Positions 8,653 to 17,906 of a stretch of DNA of 64,000 bases are shown here, in pieces. The position numbers and the translations under genes are program-made. Source of the stretch: Hormoscilla sp. GM7CHS1pb (GTDB lineage: Bacteria > Cyanobacteriota > Cyanobacteriia > Cyanobacteriales > Desertifilaceae); contig JACONN010000002.1 of NCBI GenBank assembly GCA_014323675.1, positions 558,001 through 622,000 on the forward strand, written 5' to 3'. A model generated the notes under the pieces. The model saw only the letters and a program-made list of their open reading frames with translations. It had not been told where the DNA came from and made no database searches. The first letter of the stretch is position 1, and every line of letters starts with the position of its first letter.

Positions 8653-9774
8653 ATGTCTCAAACTGTTACGCGCCCAATCGTTAGAACTCAAACAGATGTG
8701 GAGTTCGATGTGGAACTGCGCAAAGTATTTAAGGTGTTCAATGGCGAAACAGCCGTATGGGGAGTGGATCTGAAGATCCGTCAAGGGGAATTTTTCTCGA
8801 TTCTCGGGCCCTCAGGCTGTGGCAAAACCACAACCCTGCGCCTGATCGCTGGATTCGATCCGCCCTCAGCCGGGGAAGTCTTGATTCTGGGTCAGCTCAG
8901 TAACCAGATTCCCGCTTACCGGCGTCCCGTGAACACCGTGTTTCAGAGCTATGCTCTATTTAACCACATGAACGTCCGGGAGAATATTGCCTTTGGACTG
9001 CGGATCAAAAAGCTGACCAATGCCCAAATAGCCGATCGGGTTGGAGAAGCCCTCAAACTCGTGCAGATGGAAGCTTTTGCCCATCGGTTTCCCGCCCAGT
9101 TGTCCGGCGGACAGCAGCAACGGGTAGCCTTAGCCAGGGCCCTGGTAAATAGACCGGCTGTGCTGCTGTTAGATGAACCCTTGGGGGCCCTGGATCTGAA
9201 GCTGCGCAAGGAAATGCAGGTAGAACTTTCCAATCTGCATCAAGAATTGGGCCTGACCTTTATTATGGTGACTCACGACCAGGAAGAAGCCCTCTCCCTG
9301 TCAGACCGCATAGCCGTGATGCGGGATGGTAAAATCGAACAAGTGGGCTCGCCGTCGGAAATTTACGAGTATCCCCAGACGCCCTTTGTAGCGGATTTTA
9401 TCGGAGATACGAATCTGTTTCGCGGTAAAATAGTTAACCTAGACCAGTCGGCCATGGAGGTGAAGACAGATAAGAAGCTAAAAATTATCGTACAGCAATC
9501 AGCTCTGACAGACACCCAGTCCCAGCAAGTGGTGGTGAGCGTTCGCCCAGAGAAAATTAATCTGAGTCGCACCAAACCCGACCGACGGGCCAACTGCTTT
9601 GAGGGACGCCTGAAAACTAGCATGTTCCTGGGCACTCACGTGCATTATATTGTGGAATTGCTCTCGGGCGATCGCCTGCTAGTCTTACAGCCCAACCGGA
9701 CTTCTCTGCCAGAAGCGAATACCCCTATATACGTCTACTGGGACGCGACGGACTGCCTAGCTTTGTCCGCTTGA
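8653..9774 (+). CDS. potA: spermidine/putrescine ABC transporter ATPase
   Basis: This 373-residue ATPase energises polyamine import by PotB/PotC with the binding protein PotD. Walker A GPSGCGKTT is at residues 52-60, the ABC signature LSGGQQQR at 149-156, Walker B LLLDEPLGALD at 170-180 and the switch His in MVTHDQEE. A TOBE regulatory domain occupies residues ~290-370. Start 8653 is chosen over an upstream in-frame ATG because AGGAGG lies 8 bases before it. It is the first gene of potA-potD-potB-potC and is intact, unlike potD and potB. Confidence 0.93.
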   Translation: MSQTVTRPIVRTQTDVEFDVELRKVFKVFNGETAVWGVDLKIRQGEFFSILGPSGCGKTTTLRLIAGFDPPSAGEVLILGQLSNQIPAYRRPVNTVFQSYALFNHMNVRENIAFGLRIKKLTNAQIADRVGEALKLVQMEAFAHRFPAQLSGGQQQRVALARALVNRPAVLLLDEPLGALDLKLRKEMQVELSNLHQELGLTFIMVTHDQEEALSLSDRIAVMRDGKIEQVGSPSEIYEYPQTPFVADFIGDTNLFRGKIVNLDQSAMEVKTDKKLKIIVQQSALTDTQSQQVVVSVRPEKINLSRTKPDRRANCFEGRLKTSMFLGTHVHYIVELLSGDRLLVLQPNRTSLPEANTPIYVYWDATDCLALSA

Positions 9775-9818
9775 AGAATTGTCAAGGCTCGTGACAATCA
9801 GCAGAAAAACGAGATATT

Positions 9819-11142
9819 GTGAAAATAGCAAGCAATGATGACAAAATAGTGTCTCAGATAGAGAGATTACAGACTTCCAGAAGGACCTCCTCGACAAGGC
9901 GTAGGTTCTTGGCATTGTCAGCAGCAGCATTGGCAACCACGACCCTGTCAGGCTGTGGCTGGACTCTAGCTAATGTCAGACCAACAGCTTCTAACTCAGG
10001 AGATGCTGACAAGCTGTATATATACACTTGGTCGGGCTACACGGATGACGAGCTGTTTGATAGCTTTGCCCAGCAAACGGGCATCCAGGCGATCGCGGAT
10101 GTAATGTCTTCCAGTGAGGAGATGCTGGGCTTTGGTGCTAGCAGGTGGAGGTGGGGCTTATAGCATTATCTACCCTTCAGATTATATGGTTGAGAAGATG
10201 GTAGAAGAGAATCTATTGATAGAACTAGACCTGTCACGGATAGAAGGTCTAAACCAGTTGTTCGAGAATTATAAAAATCCTGTTTATGACCCTCAAAACC
10301 GCCACAGTATACCTGTAAGCTGGGGAACGACAGGTCTGATTTACAACAGCCCGAAGCTGCGCTCACAGCCGAATGATTGGAGTTACCTTTGGGAAAAAAA
10401 GCAGGAACTAAAGGGCCAGATCACCTTACTCAATGACGTGCGGGAAGTAATGGGTCGTTTCCTCTTCACCCTTTCGTTTCCCGAGACACTCACCCATGTC
10501 GATTGCTGACTCTTCGCTATAGTCTAGTATCTCTTTAAACTTCCGCGATTGCTCGTGGAAACGACCCTGTCGTTCGCCAGCAGGCAACGACATGGGTGGG
10601 TGGATCGGTAAACGAGTGCGACGTTGAAAATGCTGGGGTATTCTTATAACTCAACTTCTCCAGAGGAAATTAAAGCAGCCTATGACAAGTTAGTGGAACT
10701 AAAACCAAGCGTAGCCTCCTTTACCTCAGACGCATGGCGACCGCAAATATTGACAGGAGATCTGCTGATTGCGATGGGTTACTCTGTAGACGCTAGTGAA
10801 ATGATAGATTCCGATCCAAACCTGAGATATGCGATCCCCAGCAGTGGGTCTTCTCTGTGGACAGATACCGTGGTAATTCCCAAAGCGGCACCTAATCCTG
10901 ATGGTGCCTATGCCTGGATTAACTTTATGCTGCAACCAGCAGTCGGAGTAGAGATTACTAAGCGGTTAAACTTTGCCACGGCCAATCAGGTAGCCTACGA
11001 GAAGCTGCCGGAGAAACTCCGGAAAAATCTCACCTTGTTCCCGCCCCAGCAGGTGCTAGCAAAATGCGAAAGCATAGTACCATTACCAGAAGAAGTAACT
11101 CAACTTTATGACCGCTACTGGACTCAGCTAACTAGCGGCTAG
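9819..11142 (+). pseudogene. potD: polyamine-binding lipoprotein PotD, broken by frameshift and a 160-bp palindromic insert
   Basis: This is the periplasmic spermidine/putrescine-binding protein of the operon. The N-terminus has a twin-arginine-like STRRRFL stretch and a lipobox LSGC (about residue 47), followed by LYIYTWSGYTDDELF, typical of PotD. The frame shifts once near 10125 (AGGGGAYSIIYPSDY continues in another frame). After REVMG the gene is interrupted at 10454 by a repeat element containing stop codons, and the PotD sequence resumes at 10617 with ATLKMLGYSYNST. Removing 162 bases restores the frame exactly. The C-terminus through YDRYWTQLTSG is complete. As written, no functional PotD can be made. 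Confidence 0.88.
10454..10617. repeat. 160-bp palindromic insertion element inside potD
   Basis: The element runs TCGTTTCC...GTAAACGA (about 10455-10615) and is flanked by GT on both sides (10454-10455 and 10616-10617), a possible 2-bp duplication. Its outer 46 and 62 bases match, in reverse orientation, the element at 41486-41625 inside menH, while the central 51 bases differ completely. It contains long internal inverted repeats (CACCCATGTCG with CGACATGGGTG). It has no coding capacity. Confidence 0.75.
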
Positions 11143-11175
11143 TTAGAGAAATCCCAAATCTAAGCGTTAAAAATC

Positions 11176-12103
11176 GTGTCTAGCAAAACATATCCTCCTG
11201 CCACTCCCAGTCCGGAACCGAATAGCCCACCGGAAACTCCAGTTGATGGCAGTCGCCGTTGGTCCATATTTGTGGGCCCCTTGGTGTTACTCGGTCCAGC
11301 AGGACTCTGGTTGCTGCTGTTGCTGGTGATGCCAACCCTGGTGATCTTTGAGCTGAGTTTGGTCTCCAATATTCGCCCAGGAGATGTGGTTAACCCCGAT
11401 GGTTAGACAACTATCTCCGGATACTGGATCCGATTAATTTTAAGGTGATCGGGCGATCGCTCTTTTTTGCCACGGGCACGACCGTCATTTGTTTGCTGCT
11501 GGGTTTCCCGGTCGCCTATTGGATCGCCCAATCAGCACCGAAGCGGTGGCAAAATTTGCTGCTGTTAGGCTTTGTTTTACCCCTCTGGACATCATCTCTG
11601 CTGCGGTCTTACGCTTGGATTAGCATTCTGCGACGGACGGGAGTATTCAACTCTCTACTGGCCCGCTGTGGACTGCCCACCTTGAACTTGCTCAACGACT
11701 GGCCCGCCGTGCTAATTGGCATGAGTTACAGCTTTTTGCCCTATATGGTGTTAATTCTCTATGCAGCTTTGGAGAAGCTAGATATGCGTTTGCTGGAGGC
11801 ATCCGCTGGGGGCAACTCCGGTACAATCATTCTGGAAAATAACAACATTTCAGGGCATTGCGGCTGGAAGTTTGCTAGTATTTATTACCAGTCTGGGAGA
11901 TTTTATTAATCCGGAATTGCTGGGGGGCCTATTCCATGACGGCGGCCAGGCTGATATATAATCAGTTTTTGGGCGCTACCCAGAATTGGGGATTTGGCTC
12001 GGCCCTGAGTATGGTGGTAATTTTGGCCGTCAGTCTGGCGATCGGGCTGTTAATTAAATATGGCGACCCCACAAGCATGAAAAGCACGAAGAATAAGAAT
12101 TAA
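11176..12103 (+). pseudogene. potB: polyamine ABC transporter permease PotB, multiply frameshifted
   Basis: This is the first permease of the Pot system, originally about 305 residues with six membrane spans. The N-terminus has a Pro-rich head and then one span (PLVLLGPAGLWLLLLLVMP). The frame shifts near 11400 (LDNYLRILDP continues in another frame), again near 11808 where a few bases of the EAA loop are lost (EASA...GATPVQSFWKI), and again near 11925 before SMTAARLIYNQFLG. The remainder ends at TAA 12101-12103, 6 bases before potC. The broken EAA loop, which docks on PotA, involves more than a single homopolymer change, so real decay or poor sequence is possible. Confidence 0.8.
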
Positions 12104-12109
12104 CAAGCC

Positions 12110-12949
12110 ATGACAGATACTTTGACGCGAATTCCGGAAGAAATACCTGTAGAGATGTTAAAAAAGAAGGGTAAAATTAAAGTATCATGGCAGCTAAGCT
12201 TGACGCTGCTGATGTTTGTTTTCATGTACCTGCCCATCCTGGTACTTGCGGTTTATAGTTTTAACAAGTCGGCCTATAGCGCGAGTTTGTCAGGATTCAC
12301 CCTAGAGTGGTATCTGAAACTATTTAATGATGGCCGGATATTCACATCCCTGCAAAATAGCTTAATTGTCGCCTTTTCGGCAGTAGGAATTTCCGCAGTT
12401 TTGGGTACCCTGATGGCGGTGGGGTTATCGAAATATCAATTTCCCGGAAAGTCCTTGTACCGGGGCATATCCTACCTACCCCTGATTGTTCCCGATATTG
12501 CGATCGCGGTGGCGACCCTAGTATTTTTTAGCAGTGTTTGCCATTCCTTAAACATCTGGACTATAGTAGCGGCTCATATTGTCTTTTGTCTAGCTTACAT
12601 TGCCCTGGTGGTTTCTACCAGGCTAGCAGATTTAGACCCCCATTTGGAAGAAGCAGCTTTAGACTTGGGGGCGACACCAACACAAGCATTTCTGAAAGTC
12701 CTATTACCTCAGTTAGTACCCGGCATTGTTTCTGGTTGTCTGTTAGCATTCGTCCTCAGCATGGACGATTTTATGATTTCTAGCTTTACGACGGGTAGCG
12801 GTTACAATACCCTGCCAATGGAAATATTTAGCCGGATTAGAACAGGGGTGAAACCGGATATTAATGCCCTGAGTGTGCTCCTGATTATAGTATCGGGGGC
12901 GATCGCCTTTGCGAGTGAATACCTGCGGTATAAAAGCGAGAAAAAGTAA
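12110..12949 (+). CDS. potC: polyamine ABC transporter permease
   Basis: This 279-residue inner-membrane permease has six predicted spans and the cytoplasmic EAA loop EAALDLGATPTQAFLKVLLP (about residues 183-202) that contacts the ATPase. The N-terminal ~30 residues are charged. It is intact and the last gene of the pot operon. With potD and potB broken, the system would be inactive unless those breaks are sequence errors. Confidence 0.92.
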   Translation: MTDTLTRIPEEIPVEMLKKKGKIKVSWQLSLTLLMFVFMYLPILVLAVYSFNKSAYSASLSGFTLEWYLKLFNDGRIFTSLQNSLIVAFSAVGISAVLGTLMAVGLSKYQFPGKSLYRGISYLPLIVPDIAIAVATLVFFSSVCHSLNIWTIVAAHIVFCLAYIALVVSTRLADLDPHLEEAALDLGATPTQAFLKVLLPQLVPGIVSGCLLAFVLSMDDFMISSFTTGSGYNTLPMEIFSRIRTGVKPDINALSVLLIIVSGAIAFASEYLRYKSEKK

Positions 12950-12989
12950 ATGGAGAAGGGAGAGAAGAAAGTCAAGATAAAGAGTAATT

Positions 12990-13421
12990 ATGCAAGAGTC
13001 TTTTTCCCAGGCAGCAGGAAGACATTTAAATGATGCATTTACTTTACTAAAGGCAGATCGGTGGGACAACGCAGTTTACTTAGCGGGTTATGTGGTAGAA
13101 TGTGCCTTTAAGGTCTTAGTTGAGATATACTTAGATCGAGACCGGGCAGCAGTTAAAAAATACGGCCACGATCTAGAAGAACTTGAAGGCAAGGCTATGT
13201 CGCGGCTAAAAGTTATGTATCCGGTGCTGGACATGCAAGCAGCAACTGCACGGACAACAGAAACAGTTCTGGCTCAAAATCATCCAGAACGACGCTATGC
13301 CCAGTCTGGCCTTTGGACAGAGAATCAAGCACGCACAGCGGTATCGCGAGCAAATGAGATCTATAGGGAGATTGTTACCAGACTGGTTCTGGACGGGAGA
13401 ATTTCAAGTAGGGAACTTTAG
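12990..13421 (+). CDS. HEPN-domain-like protein, first gene of a three-gene ATPase cassette
   Basis: This 143-residue all-helical protein has the HEPN hallmark helix (NAVYLAGYVVECAFKVLVEIYL, residues 27-48, broken here as the AGYVVECAFK core) followed by KYGHDLEEL, the usual turn in this group. HEPN domains are often RNases in toxin or defence systems, or adaptor modules. I do not see a clear R-x4-6-H catalytic motif: the only candidates are the His in YGHDL and in NHPERRY. It may therefore be a non-catalytic partner. The next gene starts 3 bases after its stop, so the two are translationally coupled. It begins 40 bases after potC, but its content suggests a separate unit. Confidence 0.8.
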   Translation: MQESFSQAAGRHLNDAFTLLKADRWDNAVYLAGYVVECAFKVLVEIYLDRDRAAVKKYGHDLEELEGKAMSRLKVMYPVLDMQAATARTTETVLAQNHPERRYAQSGLWTENQARTAVSRANEIYREIVTRLVLDGRISSREL

Positions 13422-13424
13422 AGG

Positions 13425-14783
13425 ATGGACATAACCTTCAGTGAAACCTTTGATAAGGTAATCGAATGCTTTCGGGAACCTACCATAGAGAGCCAACTGA
13501 CGCATCTTCAGTCTATAACCATAATCCGTGATGTTTTAGGTAAGATTAGGGTTTTCTTGGAACCGGTGGGGGCTCTGGAAGATACAGCCATAGCTAATTT
13601 GCATGACAGCCTTGCCCAAAAACTCGGTCCCTACTATGGCGAAGATATCTGGTTGCCAGAAGGCGAACAGGATGGTTATCAAGCCTTGATTGAGGTCATT
13701 ACTTCCGAGAGGGTTCGCGCAGACTGGGATGATGGTAATAAACCTGACTGGTATATACTAGAACGCCACCTTGCTAAACAAGCATGGACTAATAAAGATG
13801 CAGGTAATCCACCTTGGGCACAGGATTTAGTCGATCGGGGACATAAACCAGCAATTGTAGCATTCTTTTCCTTTAAGGGGGGTGTTGGTCGCACAACGGC
13901 CTTGGTGGGGACAGCCCTTACATTGGCTCGTCAAGGTCATCGTGTAGCTATAATAGATTTGGATCTTGAGGCTCCTGGTCTATCCACAATCTTTTTTTCA
14001 GATACTTCAGATATGTTTGGTGTTATTGATTACCTTTTAGAGAAACAAATTCAAAAGAGTAATTGGCGGTTACGCACCCATTTACGATCGATCAACGATG
14101 AAATACTGCTGGGAGATAGGGGGGAAACACTGCGTTTACTGCCAGCCGGAACTGTAAACGAGCAATATCTGGAAAAGTTGGCGAGATTGGATTTCCAGAA
14201 CCTGGTCAATAATCAAGTACCTGAAACGCTGGGGGAAATGCTGAAGGAACTGCAAGGTGCAGCTAAGCCCTTAGATTTTATCCTGCTAGATGCTAGAGCA
14301 GGATTCCACGATATTGGCGGATTGGCGATCGCTTCTTTGGCACATGGGGCGGTTGTATTTGGCACCCAATCTCGCCAAAGCTGGGCCGGATTAACTCACG
14401 TGATTCGTCGCCTAGCAAGACCTCTGGCGCCAGAACCGCTTCCCGTACTGCTGTGCCATGCTATGGCCCCTGGGTTGGGAGTGGCTGGCAGAGAGCAGGA
14501 ATTGCAAGATTTTCGCGATCGAGCCTATACAGTTTTTCAAGAAAACTACTATGAAAGTGATGATATTCCGAACTCTAACGATCCGGATGCTCCTTTTTGG
14601 CCAGTTGTCTTGGATTGGCAGAGTACACTGCGTAGAGAAATTGCTTTATTCCCGGAAAATTCAAGTTCTGAGTCAGCCAGGGCTGGGATTGTGAGCCTGT
14701 TGACTGGCAATCCCTATGAAAATATAGCAGAACGACTTTGCCAAATGTTTGGGCGGAAATTGAAAAAGGAGGTGGTAACATGA
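13425..14783 (+). CDS. MinD/ParA-like ATPase with deviant Walker A KGGVGRTT
   Basis: This 452-residue protein has a ~140-residue N-terminal helical region of unknown type and then a SIMIBI ATPase domain. The deviant Walker A is KGGVGRTT (residues 151-158, Arg in place of the usual Lys before Thr), and the next strand is IIDLDLEAPGLS (177-187), the MinD/ParA signature. LDFILLDARAG is the Walker B-type strand. KGGVGR ATPases of this kind occur in bacterial signalling and conflict gene clusters as well as in partitioning. No ParB or centromere-like repeat array is nearby, so plasmid partition is unlikely. Its stop overlaps the start of the next gene (ATGA at 14780-14783). The role is unknown. 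Confidence 0.85.
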   Translation: MDITFSETFDKVIECFREPTIESQLTHLQSITIIRDVLGKIRVFLEPVGALEDTAIANLHDSLAQKLGPYYGEDIWLPEGEQDGYQALIEVITSERVRADWDDGNKPDWYILERHLAKQAWTNKDAGNPPWAQDLVDRGHKPAIVAFFSFKGGVGRTTALVGTALTLARQGHRVAIIDLDLEAPGLSTIFFSDTSDMFGVIDYLLEKQIQKSNWRLRTHLRSINDEILLGDRGETLRLLPAGTVNEQYLEKLARLDFQNLVNNQVPETLGEMLKELQGAAKPLDFILLDARAGFHDIGGLAIASLAHGAVVFGTQSRQSWAGLTHVIRRLARPLAPEPLPVLLCHAMAPGLGVAGREQELQDFRDRAYTVFQENYYESDDIPNSNDPDAPFWPVVLDWQSTLRREIALFPENSSSESARAGIVSLLTGNPYENIAERLCQMFGRKLKKEVVT

Positions 14784-16278
14784 GAGACTATGATAAAAAT
14801 AAACTGCTGGAACTAATGGTTGCTATTGCACCAGGACGGGGAATAGCAGAGCATGAGAGCGATGATGAGACAGTTTTCCTGAAAAACTTTCTCCCCGTAC
14901 CGGATTACCGCAGAGTTTTGGAACTGGACGCATTACTGATATTAGGAGGACGCGGTGTTGGCAAGACAGAATTATTCCGTTTACTAGGAAATAGAGACGG
15001 ACGCAAAACGCTGGTAGAAAATATGCAAATTAGGGCTTTACCCTCTTTGGATAGTACAATATGGATAGCGGGATATGGCCGGACAAAACAAAAGGGCAAA
15101 ATATTCCCCACGCCAGAGACTGTAGAAGCAGGGATGAAAAATGCAGATCGAATCGATTGGCGTACTTTCTGGATTGGGTTGATGTTGGGGGTAATGTTTC
15201 AAGAAAAACATGAAGCATTGAATAGTATATGTGATGGGGTCCCAGAGGCAATTCGCACGGCTTTGACTAACCAGCTACCTTTACTATCAGACTGGTTGCC
15301 ACTTGCCCGCCAGAATCTGGAAAAGCTGAATTATGCTCTGGATCGGTTAGACTCCGAATTGATCGAAACCAATCGGTGGCTATTTGTCATATATGATGAA
15401 CTAGATAGGCTAGTGCTATCTTATCTCGAACTGGCTGCCCCTATTCGCGAACTGTTGGCATTTTGGCTGGATCGGTGGCGTCGTTGGGAACGGATACGAC
15501 CAAAGATTTTTTTACGTACAGACCTGTTTCGTGAGGATTTTTTAGGATTTCCTGATGCCTCTAAGCTACAAGGATACCAGATTAGTCTGGAGTGGAAGGC
15601 GCCATGGTTGTATCAGTTACTTGTGAAGCGCTTAGCCAACTCTGGGCAGGAAATGACGGATTATTTAAGTGATGTTCCGGGTCTAATCTCTGAAGGTCAT
15701 CCGTCACTGGGTATACTACCAAAATTGGATGAATCAAATTTTGAATTACTCATGGAAAAAATGGTGGGTAAATACATGGGTAGCAACCCAGGAAGGGGTA
15801 TACATATCGTTGGATTCCTAACCACCTTAAAGATGCTGGAGGTAGAATGGCACCACGCTCATTTTTAAAGCTATTCTCTTTGGCTGGGGAGCGAAGTTTA
15901 TCAAAAATAGAATCAAAAAGTATGACTGAAAAATTACTAGATCCTTCGGATTTGCAAGGGGCACTAATGGATACGTCAAAAGATAGAATTAGAGAATTAG
16001 CACATGAAGAATATCCTTGGCTAGAAGATATAAAGTCCAGCTTAAAAGGTATCAAAGTACCTATAGCAAAAACTGATTTGACGAACAAACTGAAATCCAC
16101 AGAATGGAGTGAAAAACCAGAGAAACAGCCCCCCACATTAAACCCGTCAGAATTGTTGCAGTATTTACTGCAACTGGGAATTATTGAAAGCCGTTCTGAT
16201 GGGCGGATTAATATGCCTGATATTTATCGTTATGGATTTGAGGTTAAGCGGAGTGGTGGAATTAAAAGGCCCAAATGA
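14780..16278 (+). CDS. P-loop ATPase with C-terminal helical region, frameshifted
   Basis: This is the third gene of the cassette, starting at ATG 14780 after AAGGAGGTG. Walker A GGRGVGKT is at residues 56-63, and a Walker B-like strand LFVIYDELDRL at 201-211. The architecture suggests a STAND/AAA-like ATPase of about 500 residues, with a helical C-terminus that could be a winged helix (PTLNPSELLQYLLQLGIIESR). The frame breaks at the GGGG run 15795-15798: one more G gives GYTYRWIPNHLKDAGGRM and joins into the frame ending at 16278. The first 340 residues are intact. It resembles uncharacterised cyanobacterial P-loop proteins. Coupling to the MinD-like gene implies that they act together. Confidence 0.8.
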
Positions 16279-16545
16279 CAAGTGGAGGCGGAGTTTACAG
16301 GTTGAGATATCAGCAATTACTCACGATAAAAGTTGACATGCTCCCTGGAGCAGTTTGGACTCGATGCTAAGGTGGTGAACGACAAATTTGCCAACTATCG
16401 CTACTAGGTTCAACATTCTCGCAGAGTAGCTAATAGCGCAGCGTGTTCCCTGGCAGATCCTCCTTTGGATAGGCGTTGTAAATGAAGGCGCTACCACAAT
16501 TTAAGCTTTGCAAAGCGAACCAATCAGAACAATCAAAATGGTGCT
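16279..16545. other. intergenic region without a supported gene
   Basis: A short frame at about 16340-16408 reads EQFGLDAKVVNDKFANYRY before a stop, possibly a gene relic, but it is too short to identify. No clear repeat or terminator was found. The flanking genes converge here. Confidence 0.4.
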
Positions 16546-17184
16546 TTATTCCTTGCGATCGCTGGTTGTAACGCGGCCATAAATGCTTTCCATCGCCTCC
16601 AGGGCTGCACGAGAACCTGCGATAATATCCCGTTCTTCTCCCCCCAGGTAGAGGCGTCCGAAGCTACCCACGGCCTGCACCTGAAGTATATTAATCGAGG
16701 CTGCTTTTTCGGCCTCGTTCGCCGCCAAGGCCGCATAAGCAGCAGGCTGCACTTCTAACACGTAAAGAGTTTGCCCTGCTAGCAGCATCTGTCCCCGCCG
16801 GTTACGATTAATCAGTTGGGTTTGGTGCGCATCAATGTTGCGGATAATTTGGCTAGAAATCACGCGCGGTTTGAGTCGATCGGACTCCCGCACTCCCAGG
16901 GCCGAAAGAATTGCCTTGCCAGCAGTGCGCGTATCACTCTGGCGGGTGGAATGCACTTCTAGCAAACCATAAAGTCTTTCTACAAACAGCACCCCCGGAC
17001 GGACAGAAGTTGATTTCAGTGCCACATCCGTAATCCGGTTAATTTCAATCCCCGGTGAAATTTCCACCCACAGGGATGTATCTCCCGGCAACGGTAAAAA
17101 CCCGATCGCCACCGTTCCCATGTAAGCCGCGTGCTGAGGCTGTAAGCTGTCGATTAATACGTAACTGCGCAGTTCTATACCCAA
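16546..17184 (-). CDS. ccmP: carboxysome shell protein CcmP (tandem BMC domain)
   Basis: This 212-residue protein has two fused bacterial-microcompartment domains (BMC-T type), giving pseudohexameric trimers that stack in pairs in the beta-carboxysome shell and may gate metabolites. The first domain spans ~1-105 ([31 protein letters not shown]) and the second ~110-205 ([38 protein letters not shown]). Sequence and length match the CcmP family closely, including the permuted BMC order. As in other cyanobacteria it stands alone, away from ccmKLMNO. This gene is a strong marker that the genome is cyanobacterial with beta-carboxysomes. Confidence 0.9.
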   Translation of the reverse strand: MGIELRSYVLIDSLQPQHAAYMGTVAIGFLPLPGDTSLWVEISPGIEINRITDVALKSTSVRPGVLFVERLYGLLEVHSTRQSDTRTAGKAILSALGVRESDRLKPRVISSQIIRNIDAHQTQLINRNRRGQMLLAGQTLYVLEVQPAAYAALAANEAEKAASINILQVQAVGSFGRLYLGGEERDIIAGSRAALEAMESIYGRVTTSDRKE

Positions 17185-17243
17185 GGTTTTCTTCTCTCTA
17201 TCTTGTCGGATGCGTAGGGCAGGCGATCCGCCCGCCCGTCAGT

Positions 17244-17440
17244 TATCAGTTAAATCATCATATCACCTTATTGCCCAGTCTTGGGTTAGGGTTCCCGGCC
17301 CAGGGGATCTGCCCTGCCACCGCCAGCAGGGTTTGCCTGCCTTCTCCTATACGGGCCCAGATCGCCTGTCTGTTATCAGTTGCCAATTGTCCATCACATT
17401 ACCTATTATACTTTTTTCGGTCAATTCACCAGGCTTTTCC
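17244..17440 (+). repeat. dispersed ~200-bp intergenic repeat, copy 1
   Basis: TTAAATCATCATATCACCTTATTGCC, AGATCGCCTGTCTGTTATCAG and TTGCCAATTGTCCATCAC-type segments here reappear in the same order at 24136-24300. The intervening sequence differs in the two copies. It has no coding capacity. Confidence 0.6.
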
Positions 17441-17452
17441 CAAAAACTGTAG

Positions 17453-17858
17453 GTGGTGATAAACATGTAGTGATGTACCATCTATCCCGATAGACATTTA
17501 TTGTAATCATGCACAAAATACTAAATCGCTCCGATGGTATTTTCGGGCTTCTTTGAAGATGATAATGTTTGACGAACCAATCGACTAATTCTTGGCCGTG
17601 TTATTTAACCTTTCAATATGATTTGGTTTTCCGCTTTCTTTACCTACAATGACGTTTTTTGGGAATTACATTGTTATATGCTTCCCATAAATCTGTATAA
17701 CAAACGGTGTCTCCTGAGATCGCTAGTCGCACTACTCAGGAGACACCGCCCGCACATTGTCGATAAACAGGAGGTAAAGATTTCCATAGAGGTATGTAAT
17801 TTTATCACTACATATTTATCACTACATCAACCGGTAGTGGGTTACAAGTAGTGATGGA
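17453..17858. mobile_element. internally deleted IS1-family remnant
   Basis: The left end GGTGGTGATAAACATGTAG and about 300 bases of the 3' part of the transposase (minus sense) match the fuller copy at 25099-26113 with scattered differences. The middle of the transposase is gone. A GGTGTCTCC palindrome (17705-17758) has inserted within it. The right end ATATTTATCACTAC is at about 17810-17825, followed by a second IS-end-like motif, GTAGTGGGTTACAAGTAG (17836-17853), that is repeated in reverse at 43526-43548. Confidence 0.7.
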
Positions 17859-17906
17859 GAGCGCTCTCTACCGGTGGGTGGACCACAATGCTTGTAGGTA
17901 AAGCAC

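Noticed and set aside
13425-14783. plasmid or chromosome partition (ParA) system
   Set aside because: No parB-like gene or centromere repeats, a KGGVGR variant and an extra N-terminal domain, with HEPN and a second ATPase as neighbours.
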